Below are positions 45,885 through 55,906 of a stretch of DNA of 64,000 nucleotides, piece after piece. Position 1 is the first letter of the stretch; every line of letters starts with the position of its first letter. The notes beneath the pieces were generated by a model. That model had not been told where the DNA came from. It ran no database searches and worked only from the letters and a program-made list of their open reading frames with translations. The position numbers were made by a program, and so were the translations under genes. This DNA is from Stutzerimonas stutzeri (GTDB lineage: Bacteria > Pseudomonadota > Gammaproteobacteria > Pseudomonadales > Pseudomonadaceae). The DNA is taken from positions 1-64,000 of the forward strand of contig NZ_PPXG01000009.1 in the NCBI RefSeq assembly GCF_002909485.1, in the 5' to 3' direction.

Positions 45885-48800
45885 TCAGCCCGCGCTTGCC
45901 GGGACCACGTCGGCAACCGTCCGGTCCGGTTGCGCCAGCAGGTCGTAGACCGCCGGTAGAACGAACAGGGTGAACAGCGTGCCCACCGACATGCCGGTGG
46001 CAATCACCAGGCCGATGTCGAACCGGCTGACCGCGCCGGCCCCACTGGCGATGATCAGCGGCACCATGCCGAACACCGTCGCCGCTGTGGTCATCAGCAC
46101 CGGCCGCAGGCGGATCGCCGCCGCTTCTTCCACCGCTTCGCGTCGACTCAGGCCCTGTTCGCGGCGTAGCTGATTGGCGAACTCGACGATCATGATGCCG
46201 TGCTTGCTGATCAAGCCGATCAGCGTCACGAGGCCCACCTGGGTATAGATGTTCATGCTCGACAGGCCAAGGAACAGCGGCACCAGCGCGCCGCAGACCG
46301 ACAGCGGCACGGTGACCAGGATCACCAGAGGATCGCGGAAGCTCTCGAACTGCGCGGCCAGGACCAGGAAGATCACCGCCAATGCCAGCGCGAAGGTCAG
46401 GTACAGCGCGTTGCCTTCCTGGATGTACTGGCGCGAGGCGCCGGCGTAATCGAAGCTGAAACCTTCGGGCGCTTCTTCGCGGGCGATGGTCTGCAGCGTT
46501 TCGATCGCCTCGCCCATGCTGACGATCGGAAAGCCCTGGATCATCGCGGCGTTGAGTTGCTGGAACTGCTTGAGCTGAGTCGGTCGAGCGCGATCGTGCA
46601 CCTGGATCAGCGTCGACAGCGGCAGCATCTGGCCTTGCCCATTGCGCACGTAGTAGTTGCTCAGCCAGTCCGGGTTGTCGCGGTAGGCGCGCTCGACCTG
46701 GGCGATGACCTTGTAGCTGCGGCCTTCGATGGTGAAACGGTTGATCTCCCCTTCGCCGAGCAGGGTGCTCAGGGTCAGGCCGAGGTCTTCCATGGAGACG
46801 CTCATTTGTGCCGCCTTCTCGCGATCGATCTCGACCACGATCTCCGGCTTGTCGAAGGCCAGGTCCACATCGAGGAAGGCGAACTTGCCGGACTCCTCGG
46901 CGCGCTTGCGGATGCGCTCGGTCACCTGCAGCAGCGTCTCGTAGTCGTTGGCGGTGTTGATCACGAACTGGAACGGCAGGCCTTCGCCGGTGCCGGGCAG
47001 TGAAGGCAGGTTGAAGCCGAAGATCTGCAGGCCCGGCAGGCGATCGAGCTTGGCCTGTACCTCGGGAAGGATCTCCATCTGCGAGCGCTCGCGCTCGTCC
47101 CAGGGTTTGAGCAGGAAGCCGCCGATGCCGCTCTGCACGCCGTCAAAGCCGTTGATCTGGAACCAGGAGTAGTACTCTGGAAAGCTCTTGAAGATCTCCA
47201 GGAACTGATCGGTGTAGGCGTTCAGGTAGTCCAGGTTGGCGGTCTTCGGTGCGCTGGCCATCATGAAGACGATGCCCTGGTCCTCCTCCGGTGCCAGCTC
47301 GCTCTCGGTGAACATCAGCAGGGCGGGAATCAGCGCCAGCACGAGCACGGCGAACACCAGCACCACCGGCCGGGTATTCAGCGTGCCGTGCAATGACCGT
47401 TGATAGCGCTGCTTGAGCCGCTCGAACAGCTCGTCCAGGCGATGGGCGAAGCCACTCGGATTTTCTTCGTGACGCAAGAGTTTCGAACACATCATCGGCG
47501 ATAGCGTCAGCGCCACCACGCCTGAGATCAGTACCGCCCCGGCCAGGGTCAGGGCGAACTCCTGAAACAGTGCCCCGGTCAGCCCTTGCAGGAATCCGAT
47601 GGGCGCATAGACCGCCGCCAGGGTGATGGTCATCGTTACCACCGGCATGGCGATTTCCCGTGCGCCGTCGATGGCCGCCTGAAACGGTGACTTGCCTTGC
47701 TCGATATGCCGGTGGATGTTCTCCACCACGACGATGGCGTCGTCCACCACCAGGCCGATCGCCAGCACCATGGCCAGTAGCGTCAGCAGATTGATCGAGT
47801 AGCCCATCGCCTGCATGAAGAACAGCACGCCGATCATCGACAGCGGAATGGTCACCACCGGAATCAGCACGGTGCGCAGCGAGCCGAGGAAGAGAAACAC
47901 CACGACGATGACGATCACTGCGGCTTCGGCCAGGGTCTTCACCACCTCGTCGATGGAGGCCTGGATGAACTCGGTGGCGTCGTAGGCGATGGTCGCCTTC
48001 AGGCCCGGCGGCAACTGTGCCTCGATCTGCGGCATGATCGCGCGCACTTCCTTGATCACGTCCAGCGGGTTGGCGCTGGGTGTGCCCTTGATGCCGATAT
48101 AGACCGAGGGGATACCGTCGAACGAGCTGATCGAGTTGTAGCTTTCGGCGCCCATCTCCACCCGCGCCACATCACCCAGCAGAACGCGACTGTCGCCCTG
48201 CGTGCGCAGCGGGATGGCGGCGAACGCTTCCGGCGTCTTCAGTTCGGTGTCGGCGTTGATGCTGGTGACCACATACTGGCCCTTCACTTCGCCGGCCGCC
48301 GAGAGGAAGTTGTACTTGCGCACCGCCTCGTTCACGTCGCTGGCGGAAACCCCGTAGGCCGCGAGCTTCACCGGGTCCAGCCAGAGGCGCATGGCGAACA
48401 CCTGGTTGCTGAGAATTTCCGCTTCGGCCATGCCCGGCAGCGTCGCCAGCTTGGGCTGGATGACCCGCGACAGGTAGTCGGTGATCTGCGGGTTGCTCAG
48501 CTGGTCGCTGTAGAAGCTGATGTACATCAGCGCGGTGGAGTCGGCCGCCTGCTTGTTCAGCACCGGGTCCTCGGCATCCTGCGGCAGCTGGTTCTTCACC
48601 GAGTTGGCCTGGCTCAGCAGCTCGGTGTAGAGGCGATCGGTGTCGGCACCGATGCGCGCATAGACGGAGATCACCGAGGCGTTCTGCTGGCTGACCGAGG
48701 TCATGTAGTCGACGCCTTCGGCGCTGGCCAGACTCTGCTGCAACGGCTGGGTGATGTAGCCCTGGATGGTCTCGGCGTTGGCGCCGGGGTAGGCGGTGGT

Positions 48801-48941
48801 CACCGTGATCAGCGCACTTTCCATTTGCGGGTACTGACGGATGGTCAGGCTGTTGAAGGCCTGGATGCCGAGCAGCACGATCAGCAGGCTGATGACGCTC
48901 GCCAGCACGGGGCGGCGGATGAAGGGGTCGGTGAACGCCAT
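45885..48941 (-). CDS. mexW: RND multidrug efflux transporter, MexW-like
   Basis: The 1018-residue transporter has the HAE-1 RND layout with MAFTDPFIRRPVLASVISLL at the start, the proton-relay pair Asp400-Asp401 in GLVVDDAIVVVENIHRHIEQG and the TM10 region LIGLISKHGIMIVEFANQL. In PAO1 the pump at the equivalent place, next to a DUF1513/imelysin cluster, is MexVW, and MexW has the same length. No outer-membrane channel gene is present; MexVW is known to use OprM. The start at 48941 is chosen over an upstream in-frame ATG at 49073 because it matches the family. Confidence 0.93.
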   Translation of the reverse strand: MAFTDPFIRRPVLASVISLLIVLLGIQAFNSLTIRQYPQMESALITVTTAYPGANAETIQGYITQPLQQSLASAEGVDYMTSVSQQNASVISVYARIGADTDRLYTELLSQANSVKNQLPQDAEDPVLNKQAADSTALMYISFYSDQLSNPQITDYLSRVIQPKLATLPGMAEAEILSNQVFAMRLWLDPVKLAAYGVSASDVNEAVRKYNFLSAAGEVKGQYVVTSINADTELKTPEAFAAIPLRTQGDSRVLLGDVARVEMGAESYNSISSFDGIPSVYIGIKGTPSANPLDVIKEVRAIMPQIEAQLPPGLKATIAYDATEFIQASIDEVVKTLAEAAVIVIVVVFLFLGSLRTVLIPVVTIPLSMIGVLFFMQAMGYSINLLTLLAMVLAIGLVVDDAIVVVENIHRHIEQGKSPFQAAIDGAREIAMPVVTMTITLAAVYAPIGFLQGLTGALFQEFALTLAGAVLISGVVALTLSPMMCSKLLRHEENPSGFAHRLDELFERLKQRYQRSLHGTLNTRPVVLVFAVLVLALIPALLMFTESELAPEEDQGIVFMMASAPKTANLDYLNAYTDQFLEIFKSFPEYYSWFQINGFDGVQSGIGGFLLKPWDERERSQMEILPEVQAKLDRLPGLQIFGFNLPSLPGTGEGLPFQFVINTANDYETLLQVTERIRKRAEESGKFAFLDVDLAFDKPEIVVEIDREKAAQMSVSMEDLGLTLSTLLGEGEINRFTIEGRSYKVIAQVERAYRDNPDWLSNYYVRNGQGQMLPLSTLIQVHDRARPTQLKQFQQLNAAMIQGFPIVSMGEAIETLQTIAREEAPEGFSFDYAGASRQYIQEGNALYLTFALALAVIFLVLAAQFESFRDPLVILVTVPLSVCGALVPLFLGLSSMNIYTQVGLVTLIGLISKHGIMIVEFANQLRREQGLSRREAVEEAAAIRLRPVLMTTAATVFGMVPLIIASGAGAVSRFDIGLVIATGMSVGTLFTLFVLPAVYDLLAQPDRTVADVVPASAG

Positions 48942-49008
48942 GGGAAGTCCCTGGAACCTTGTCTGAGTCTGCTGTGCGTCGGCCTGCCGCGTGAGGAACA
49001 GGCTTTTT

Positions 49009-50145
49009 CTATTCGGTCGCCGGCTGCTGAGAGCCTTCCAGCTTGAGCGTGCGGCTTTCGGCGATGGCGACATGGGTGCCGCTGTCCAGCTTGAGCTGGC
49101 CGGCGGTGATCACCTGTTCGCCGCCCTCCAGGCCGTCGAGGACGACCGTCAGTCCGTCGCGCCGCTCGCCGGTGGTGACGAAGCGGCGCTCAACCACCAG
49201 GTAGGGCTCGTCGCTGCTGACGCCTTCCGGCGGCGTGCCCTCGGTCACCAGCAGCACCGAGTTGCCATACAGGGTGTAGGTGATGGCGGTTTCCGGGACC
49301 ACCACCTGGGCGGTCTCGGTCGGCAGCAGCACCTGCAGGTCGGCAAACATGCCGGGCAGCAGACGTCCGTCCGGATTGCCCAGTTCGGCGCGCACCTGAA
49401 CGTTGCGGGTAGTGGTTTCCACCTTCGGGTTCAGCGCGCTGATCACGCCTTCGAAGCGTTCGCCGGGATAGGCGGCGACCTTTAGCTGCACTCGCTGGCC
49501 GAGCTTCAGCAGCGGCACATGCTGCTCGGCGAGGAAGAAGTCGACATACAGCGTGGACAGGTCCTGAAGCGTCGCGATTGGCGTGCCGGCGGCAATATAG
49601 TCGCCGACATCCACCTGACGGATGCCGATGGTGCCGGAGAAGGGCGCCAGGATGCGCTTCTTCGACAGACTGGCGCGCAGCTGCGCGACGCTGGCCGCGG
49701 CCTTCTGCGATTCGGCATTGAGCCGGTCGTACTCACTGCGCGAAATGGCCTGGCGATCCAGCAGGCTACGCGCGCGCTGGAATTCCAGGCGCGACAGGTT
49801 GAGGTCGGCTTCGGCGCTGGTCAGGCTGGCCTGCTCCATCTCGCTGTCGAGCAGCACGATGGCCTGGCCCTTGCTGACCTTCTCGCCGGACTGGAACTGC
49901 ACGTCGGTAATCGTTCCGGCGATCTCGACGCTGAGGTCGATGCCCTGCGACGCCTTGAGCGTGCCGATGGCTGGCAGGCGGCTTTGCCAGTCCATGCGGC
50001 GGGCGAGCTCGGTTTCGACGTCGATCGCAGGCTTGGGCGCCTGGAACTGTTGAATCTGCTGATAGATCGAGTTGAATTTGAGCGAGGCAAGAATCGCAAC
50101 GACGACGACAACCGCGCCCAGCATGAACAGCATGCGGCGCAACAT
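49009..50145 (-). CDS. mexV: RND periplasmic adaptor, MexV-like
   Basis: The 378-residue membrane-fusion protein has an N-terminal membrane anchor (MLFMLGAVVVVVAILASLKF), the lipoyl-like halves (SVEIAGTITDVQFQSGEKVS; APFSGTIGIRQVDVGDYIAAG), a helical hairpin and the barrel domain. The anchor lacks a lipobox cysteine, unlike the pump adaptor at the left of the window. It precedes mexW by 67 bp in the same direction. Confidence 0.93.
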   Translation of the reverse strand: MLRRMLFMLGAVVVVVAILASLKFNSIYQQIQQFQAPKPAIDVETELARRMDWQSRLPAIGTLKASQGIDLSVEIAGTITDVQFQSGEKVSKGQAIVLLDSEMEQASLTSAEADLNLSRLEFQRARSLLDRQAISRSEYDRLNAESQKAAASVAQLRASLSKKRILAPFSGTIGIRQVDVGDYIAAGTPIATLQDLSTLYVDFFLAEQHVPLLKLGQRVQLKVAAYPGERFEGVISALNPKVETTTRNVQVRAELGNPDGRLLPGMFADLQVLLPTETAQVVVPETAITYTLYGNSVLLVTEGTPPEGVSSDEPYLVVERRFVTTGERRDGLTVVLDGLEGGEQVITAGQLKLDSGTHVAIAESRTLKLEGSQQPATE

Positions 50146-50367
50146 TTTCCGATTTCCTTGGAGATGTGAGCCGGCTGTCTACTGCCGTGATCGAGGCAGC
50201 CGTTCGAACGGTCCGGTCGCCAGCTTCGGCGACCTGCTGGCACCTGACTCAGCAGGACCGGAGAGCGAGGAACTTAGCCCCGAAACGAGGCCAAGTAAAG
50301 GGGGAGCGGGGCGGAAAGCAGCGCAGGTGTGGGGCGGGCGACAGACTGTCGGCCCGCCCGCAGATCA

Positions 50368-51990
50368 TCAGCCGGCAAGGCGTTGGGTGACTTCGGTAAG
50401 TTGCGCCGACAGCCCGTGCAGGTTCTGGCTGGCGGTTTCGGTGCGCTCGACGTTCTGCTGGTTGATGGTGGCGATGGAGGTGATCTCGGTGATGTTGCGC
50501 GAAATGTCTTCGGCCACCGCGGTCTGCTCCTCGGCGGCCGTGGCGATCTGGCGGTTCATGTCGCGGATCGCCTCGACCGCTTCGGTGATGCGCTGCAGCA
50601 TCTGACCGGCCTCGGTCACCTGGCCGACGCCCTGTTCGCTGCGCGCCTGACCGCTCTCGATGGCGCGTACGGCATTGCTCGCGCCGGTCTGCACGGTATC
50701 GATGATCTGGTGAATCTCGGCGGTGGATTCGGCGGTGCGCTGGGCCAGGGTGCGCACCTCGTCGGCGACCACGGCAAAGCCACGGCCGGCGTCACCCGCT
50801 CGGGCCGCCTCGATGGCGGCATTGAGCGCGAGCAGGTTGGTCTGATCGGCGATCCCGCGGATCACCTCCAAGACCTTGCCGATGCGCCCGCTATCACCCT
50901 CCAGGCGGCGGATGACGTCTGCCGTGCTGGCGATCTCGTTGCTCATGTCGGTGATGGTGGCGATGGTGCCGCGCATCACCGCTTCGCCCTGCTGGGCGGA
51001 ATGGTCGGCGGCGTCGGCGGCCTGCGCGGCTTCGGCGGCATGCCGCGAGACTTCCTGAGCGGTCGCGGACATCTCGTGCATCGCCGTGGCGACCTGATCG
51101 GTACGCGAGAACTGCTCGCGGGCGCCGTCGGCCATCAGCCTGGCGATGGCGTTCAACTCGCCGCTGGCACTGTCCAGATTCGAGGTGCTCTGCTGCAGGC
51201 GGGTGAAGGTGTCGGCGAGGAAGTCGCGCAGCACGTTGGCGGCAGCGGCAAGGCGGCCCAGTTCGTCGCTGCGGCTGGCATCCACGCGGTCGGCGAACTT
51301 GCCCTGGCTGAGGCGGGCGATGTGCTCGATCAGGTTGCGAATCGGTTCGATGATCCGGCGATTGACCAGCCACAGGCTGAACAGCGCCACCACCACACTG
51401 GCGAGGATCATGATGATCGGGCCGAAGGACGCGGTGCTCTGAGCGTCGGCACGGATGGTCTCCGAGCGCTGCGCGGCGGCGTCGCCCAGCTGTTTGACCA
51501 GCTCGCTCAGCTGAGCGCTGGTCGCCCGGTCGATACCGGCTACCGCGGCGTCCCCGGCGAGCGGGTCGCTGTCGGCGGCAATGTAGGCATCCAGGCCCTT
51601 GCGATAGGCAACGCCGAGAGTGCGGTGCTCGCTACGCAGGCTCTCGATCTGCTTGGCCAGCTGCGGTTCGTCGGCGGTCAGTACCAGTAGATCGCCCAGA
51701 ATCTTCTGCACCTTGGCTTCCTGGGCCTCGAACTGGCTCCAGTAGCGGTTGCGAGAGTCCGGCTGTTTGCCACGCAGCAGCACGTTCTTCCATTCCTGGA
51801 CCTGCACCTTGAACTCGAGGTTGGCCTCGTCGATCAGTTGTACTTCGGCCAGCGGGCCGTCGAGCAGCGCCTGGAAGTGGTCGATGTTGTTGCTGAGCAG
51901 GCGAATGCAGGCGAGGGCGATGAGCAGCGTCAGCAGCAGGCTGCCGCCGATCAGCGCGAGGATCTGCGCGCGCAGGGATTTCTGGAGCAT
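50368..51990 (-). CDS. Methyl-accepting chemotaxis protein
   Basis: The 540-residue receptor has TM1 ([20 protein letters not shown]), a periplasmic helical ligand domain (about 32-190), TM2 ([20 protein letters not shown]), a HAMP domain and the signalling hairpin with tip [20 protein letters not shown]. Glutamine/glutamate methylation pairs flank the hairpin. The ligand cannot be read from the sequence. It lies between the MexVW-like genes and the DUF1513 gene, a place without it in the PAO1 order I recall. The start at 51990 is preferred. Confidence 0.94.
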   Translation of the reverse strand: MLQKSLRAQILALIGGSLLLTLLIALACIRLLSNNIDHFQALLDGPLAEVQLIDEANLEFKVQVQEWKNVLLRGKQPDSRNRYWSQFEAQEAKVQKILGDLLVLTADEPQLAKQIESLRSEHRTLGVAYRKGLDAYIAADSDPLAGDAAVAGIDRATSAQLSELVKQLGDAAAQRSETIRADAQSTASFGPIIMILASVVVALFSLWLVNRRIIEPIRNLIEHIARLSQGKFADRVDASRSDELGRLAAAANVLRDFLADTFTRLQQSTSNLDSASGELNAIARLMADGAREQFSRTDQVATAMHEMSATAQEVSRHAAEAAQAADAADHSAQQGEAVMRGTIATITDMSNEIASTADVIRRLEGDSGRIGKVLEVIRGIADQTNLLALNAAIEAARAGDAGRGFAVVADEVRTLAQRTAESTAEIHQIIDTVQTGASNAVRAIESGQARSEQGVGQVTEAGQMLQRITEAVEAIRDMNRQIATAAEEQTAVAEDISRNITEITSIATINQQNVERTETASQNLHGLSAQLTEVTQRLAG

Positions 51991-52075
51991 GGGCAAAGTC
52001 TCGGCATTTGAGAAAACGTAAATGAGCATCCCTGCCGTTGCCCAGCATCATCGGCCGGGGGACGTTTTTCTTGAG

Positions 52076-53170
52076 CTAGACGATGCGCAGATGGTTGTCC
52101 CAGAGCCCCGCCGGCAGGTCCAGCGGTGTGCTGGCGATACGTTCGCCACGGCAGTCGAACAGGCGGCAGCGGCCCTGCCCGGAGCTGACCACGAAGCCCT
52201 CGGTGACTGCCGCGACGCCCGCGCAATCGGGCACATGGGCTGCCTGCCGCAGCTCGGTACTGTCCAGGTCCCAGATGAACACCTTGTTGCCGCGCGGCGC
52301 GGTGACAGCCAGCAGCCGCAGCTCGTCGTGGATGGCGAGGCTGGCGGTGTACTGGTTCATGATCTGCCGCTGTGCCTCGCCCAGCGGAAAGTGCTGGAAG
52401 GCCTGCCCTGGCCGCTTGATCGCCAGCAACGGGATGCGGTCCATGGCATCCCCTTCGTACTGCTGGCCGCTGACCACGGTACCGTCGGCGGCCACGGCGA
52501 GGTGACGCACGCTGTTCATCTGCTCCGGCAGCTGTTCCTTGCTGACCAGCGTACCGTCGCGGCGTAGCAGCACCAGGCTCGGCTCCATCGCATCGAGATT
52601 CATCATCTCGCGGCTGTCGGCTTCGGTGCGGATCCCGCCATTGGCGATGACCAGGGTTTCGTTGTCCGGCATCCACAGCAGCTGGTGCGGGCCGATGCCA
52701 TGGGTCGCGTGCTCGCCGACGCGCACCAGCTGTCGGCCTTCCAGTCGATAGACGCCGAGCACGCCACGGCCGGCATCGGCGGTGTCGTTTTCGGTGGTGT
52801 AGAACCACTCGCCGTCCTTGTGAAACACCCCGTGCCCGTAAAAGTGGCGGTCGGCCGGCGAGGCCATGACCTGCAGCAGACGCCCGTCACGCGCATCTAT
52901 CAGGTAGCTCTCGCGGCTCGGGCGACGGCCGACGAACACCGCCAACGGCAGGTACGGGTGCGGGTAGACGTCATGGCAGCGCTCGGCGACCGGTGTGGCA
53001 AATACCTGGCTGCCATCGAGGCGGTAGCCGACGGCGTAGTGTTGCCCGTCGGCGCCATCACGTGCGGAGAGCAAAACCTGTTGCCCGTCGTGACGCGTCA
53101 GTGACCAGCCAGCGATGCCGCTGGCGGCAAGCATGGCGCCGGTCAGGCCAAGCAGGGTGCGGCGCTTCAT
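52076..53170 (-). CDS. DUF1513 secreted beta-propeller-like protein
   Basis: The 364-residue protein has an RR-containing signal (MKRRTLLGLTGAMLAASGIAG), possibly Tat-type, and repeats of a propeller type (YTTENDTADAGRGVLGVY; HGIGPHQLLWMPDNETLVIA; NSVRHLAVAADGTVVSGQQY). DUF1513 genes occur with imelysin and di-haem oxidoreductase genes in an iron-related cluster; the molecular role is unknown. The gene starts 2 bp after the second imelysin stop, so the two are co-translated. Confidence 0.88.
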   Translation of the reverse strand: MKRRTLLGLTGAMLAASGIAGWSLTRHDGQQVLLSARDGADGQHYAVGYRLDGSQVFATPVAERCHDVYPHPYLPLAVFVGRRPSRESYLIDARDGRLLQVMASPADRHFYGHGVFHKDGEWFYTTENDTADAGRGVLGVYRLEGRQLVRVGEHATHGIGPHQLLWMPDNETLVIANGGIRTEADSREMMNLDAMEPSLVLLRRDGTLVSKEQLPEQMNSVRHLAVAADGTVVSGQQYEGDAMDRIPLLAIKRPGQAFQHFPLGEAQRQIMNQYTASLAIHDELRLLAVTAPRGNKVFIWDLDSTELRQAAHVPDCAGVAAVTEGFVVSSGQGRCRLFDCRGERIASTPLDLPAGLWDNHLRIV

Positions 53171-53172
53171 GA

Positions 53173-54249
53173 TCAGTCCCCGTCGTGCGCGTTGAAGCCG
53201 ATCTGTACGCCGAGGGCGCGCGCCAGCTCGAGCTGGTGCAGGCGATGCAGTTGGTCGATCCGCTGGTACAGCGCATCGAGCTGCGCCCGACTCTCCTCGT
53301 TGGCGAGCATTTTTCCGAACGGCTCGGACATGGCTTTCAATTGTTGCAGCAGATCGGCGTAACCGGCGTCGATGCGCTTGGCCAGATCGGCCTGCTCAGC
53401 GCCGAGCAGCGCGCGCAGACCGTCCTGGTCGGAACCCAGCCAGAGGCTTTCGGCGCCTTTGACAGTGGCAGCGATATTGCTCAGGGTCGTGTCGCTGCGC
53501 CAGCCGTCGGCCTGGTACGGCTGCGGATGGCCCTTGGTCTGGCGGCCGAGCGGCGCGCCGAGCTTCTTCTTCAGGCCGTCGAGGGCCGTGACCTGAACCC
53601 GCAGCAGTTCGGCGATGGCTTCGCTCGGTTCGGCATAACGCTCGTTGGGAAAGCTGCGCAGCTGATCGGCCATGCCGTCCTTGTCCTGCCATTGCTGCAG
53701 GACGCTGGCTGCAAGCTGCTGCTGGTGCTCGCCTATGGCCGTCAGCAAGGGGCAGTAGCGCGTCCTGGTGGCGGGGTCGGCGAGGTCGATGCTGCTGTCG
53801 AAAAGGACGTACTCGTAGGCGCTCAGGCCCTGCACCACGACGCTGGCGTTATCCAGATCGGCCTGGGTCAGCTCGGGCTTGGTCTTGAGCAGTGCCGTGA
53901 CCTGGCGTGCAACGAGGTTCTTCTTGTCCGGCCAGAACTGGACCTGCCAGGCCAGATTGCCTTCGCCCATTGGGCCGATCAGCAGCGGCTGCAGGCCGGC
54001 CCAGGCGGTTTGCGCATGCACGAAGGCAGCATGCGCTTCGTCCAGGGTCTGGTTGTCGGCACAGAAGGCGATCGCACTGGCCGCCAGGCGGCGGTCGGCT
54101 TCCGACCACTGAGTGTAGGTCGGCAGCAATACACCATCGGCCAAGGCTTTGCTGGTCTCGGCCTGCGGGTCGGCGGGCGTGCAGGCGCTCAGCAACAAGG
54201 CGGTGAGCAGAGCGCCGCTGGCGATGCGCAGGGTGTTCGAACGGATCAT
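53173..54249 (-). CDS. Imelysin-family lipoprotein with altered GxHxxE motif
   Basis: The 358-residue lipoprotein has a signal with lipobox LSAC and two helical imelysin repeats. Where the family has GxHxxE, this protein has GLSAYE, so the metal-site His is replaced by Ser. That suggests weak or different metal binding relative to the other imelysin in the cluster. The start at 54249 has GAGGACACC upstream; an in-frame ATG at 54312 lies in the spacer and would bury the signal peptide. It precedes the DUF1513 gene. Confidence 0.88.
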   Translation of the reverse strand: MIRSNTLRIASGALLTALLLSACTPADPQAETSKALADGVLLPTYTQWSEADRRLAASAIAFCADNQTLDEAHAAFVHAQTAWAGLQPLLIGPMGEGNLAWQVQFWPDKKNLVARQVTALLKTKPELTQADLDNASVVVQGLSAYEYVLFDSSIDLADPATRTRYCPLLTAIGEHQQQLAASVLQQWQDKDGMADQLRSFPNERYAEPSEAIAELLRVQVTALDGLKKKLGAPLGRQTKGHPQPYQADGWRSDTTLSNIAATVKGAESLWLGSDQDGLRALLGAEQADLAKRIDAGYADLLQQLKAMSEPFGKMLANEESRAQLDALYQRIDQLHRLHQLELARALGVQIGFNAHDGD

Positions 54250-54318
54250 GGTGTCCTCATCGGCAAGGCCGGTTGCAGCGCTTTCGCGCCGGGAAAGCAT
54301 GGTGAATAGCATGGGTAT

Positions 54319-55737
54319 TCAGAGCGACTCGAGGAAGCTCAGCAGCGCGGTACGTTCGTTCTGGTCGTAGCCGAGCACGATCTGGCGCGCCTTTTCGGCC
54401 TCGCCGCCGTGCCAGAGTATGGCTTCGAGCAGGTTGCGGGCGCGGCCGTCGTGCAGGAACTGGGTATGCCCGCTGACTGCCTGGGTCAGGCCAATGCCCC
54501 ACAGCGGTGGCGTGCGCCATTCCCGGCCGTTGGCCTCGAACTCGGCGCGGTCATCCGCGAGGCCTTCGCCCATGTCATGCAGCAGCAGGTCGGTGTAGGG
54601 GCGAATCAGCTGATTGGCCAGCTCCGGTTCCGCGGCGTCGGCAGCGGTGGTCAACTGTGGCACGTGGCAGCTCTGGCAGCCGGCGCGGTGAAATAGCGTC
54701 TTGCCGGCGAGTACCTGTGGGTCGTCGACGTTCCGTCGCGCAGGTACGCCGAGATTGCGGGTGTAAAACAGCACCTGGGCGAGGATGTCGTCGCTGACTT
54801 CCGGCTCGCCACCGTCCCGCATCGCGCGACACTCGGTCTGCCGGTCGGTGCAGCTGCTGCCACTGAGCAGACTGGTGGACAGGCCCATATCGTTGAAGAA
54901 GGCGTCGGCATTCTGCTGGTTGAGGCTTGGCTGCCCGGCCTTCCAGCCGAAGCGGCCGATCACGGTCTGCCGGCTGGTCTGGTCGAAGACCCGGTTGGGG
55001 CGGCCGGAGATGCCGTCGCCGTTGCGGTCATCGGGGTCGGCATTGGCCAGCAGCGCTTCTTCGGGAATGGCTTCGAGCAGGCCCAGGCCGATCATCGGTG
55101 GCGCGATGCGCAGGGACATCCGGGTTTCCGGATGCATGTCACCATAGGCCAGGTCGTTCAGTTCGATTTCCGGCCTACGCAGCTCGACCTCGGTGCCATC
55201 GGCGAAGCGCACCTGCTCGGACGAATAGCGCAGCCGTACCTTGCCTTCCGGGGCGACGCCGGGAATCGCCATGTCCTGCAGCTGGCCGCCGTAGCTTGGC
55301 TCCGGTGCGATGCCACGTTCTCGGACGACTTCGGCATGCTCGGGCCCGGCTGGAATGGAAAGCCGTACCAGCATCGACACGGCGCTGGTCGCATCGGGTG
55401 CCGGCGGATGGCCGCGGCCGTCCTTGATATGGCAGTTCTGGCAGGCGTTGGTATTCAGCAGTGGGCCAAGACCATCGCGAGCGGTGGTGGATGCCGGGGC
55501 GATGACCCAGGGATTTCGGAAGAAGCTGTTGCCGACGCTGAAGTCGAGTCGACGCATCGGTGCCAGATTGGCCGAAGGCATGGAGTAGGCGTTCTGGTCG
55601 AACTTCATCACCGTGGTGCTGCCGCCGGAGAGCGCCTCACCAGGTTCGGGCTGGGAGAAAGTCGGTGTTTCAGCGTTATCGCAGGCGACCAGGGCCAGAG
55701 CCAGCAGCGGGAAGAGGCGGCGAAACAGCGGGCGCAT
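54319..55737 (-). CDS. Di-haem oxidoreductase-like lipoprotein (DUF1111)
   Basis: The 472-residue lipoprotein has a signal with lipobox LVAC, and two c-type haem sites: CQNCH at residues 99-103 and CQSCH at 354-358. The region between is that of the putative thiol oxidoreductase / DHOR family (DRNGDGISGRPNRVFD; FGWKAGQPSLNQQNADAFFND). It is periplasmic and probably passes electrons, perhaps for oxidation of iron before uptake with the imelysins. The stop is 69 bp before the second imelysin start. Confidence 0.92.
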   Translation of the reverse strand: MRPLFRRLFPLLALALVACDNAETPTFSQPEPGEALSGGSTTVMKFDQNAYSMPSANLAPMRRLDFSVGNSFFRNPWVIAPASTTARDGLGPLLNTNACQNCHIKDGRGHPPAPDATSAVSMLVRLSIPAGPEHAEVVRERGIAPEPSYGGQLQDMAIPGVAPEGKVRLRYSSEQVRFADGTEVELRRPEIELNDLAYGDMHPETRMSLRIAPPMIGLGLLEAIPEEALLANADPDDRNGDGISGRPNRVFDQTSRQTVIGRFGWKAGQPSLNQQNADAFFNDMGLSTSLLSGSSCTDRQTECRAMRDGGEPEVSDDILAQVLFYTRNLGVPARRNVDDPQVLAGKTLFHRAGCQSCHVPQLTTAADAAEPELANQLIRPYTDLLLHDMGEGLADDRAEFEANGREWRTPPLWGIGLTQAVSGHTQFLHDGRARNLLEAILWHGGEAEKARQIVLGYDQNERTALLSFLESL

Positions 55738-55797
55738 CGGAAGTACCTGCGGGGCGGTGAATTAAGCCGCGCAATCTTAGCAGGCTAATCGTAATGG

Positions 55798-55816
55798 AAT
55801 AAGAGGGATTTGCATT
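55798..55816. promoter_or_regulatory. Weak Fur-box-like site before the di-haem gene
   Basis: AATAAGAGGGATTTGCATT matches the typical Fur sequence AATGAGAATCATTCTCATT at 13 of 19 positions. It lies about 60 bp upstream of the di-haem oxidoreductase start. The centre is poor, so this is tentative. Confidence 0.3.
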
Positions 55817-55860
55817 TGCGCGAGAGGAGCGCGCGCTCTGGGACCAGGCAGGGGTACAGC

Positions 55861-55900
55861 GAAAAGCCCGACACGGGCGCAACAGCTGCGCCCGTGTCGG
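55861..55900 (-). terminator. Rho-independent terminator of the first imelysin gene
   Basis: On the minus strand a 14-bp stem (CCGACACGGGCGCA with its complement) with a 5-base loop is followed by GCTTTTC. It lies just after the imelysin stop and implies that the di-haem gene has its own promoter. Confidence 0.85.
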
Positions 55901-55906
55901 CGCCGA

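Noticed and set aside
50332..50360. GC-rich hairpin after the chemoreceptor stop
   Set aside because: The stem is strong, but neither strand has a T-run after it, so I did not call it a terminator.
50329..51690. A 453-codon Gly-rich frame opposite the chemoreceptor gene
   Set aside because: It is a shadow of the chemoreceptor coding strand with no plausible start or domain.
53185..54309. A 374-codon frame opposite the second imelysin gene
   Set aside because: It mirrors the imelysin gene frame; the minus-strand protein has a lipobox and family motifs, the plus-strand one has none.
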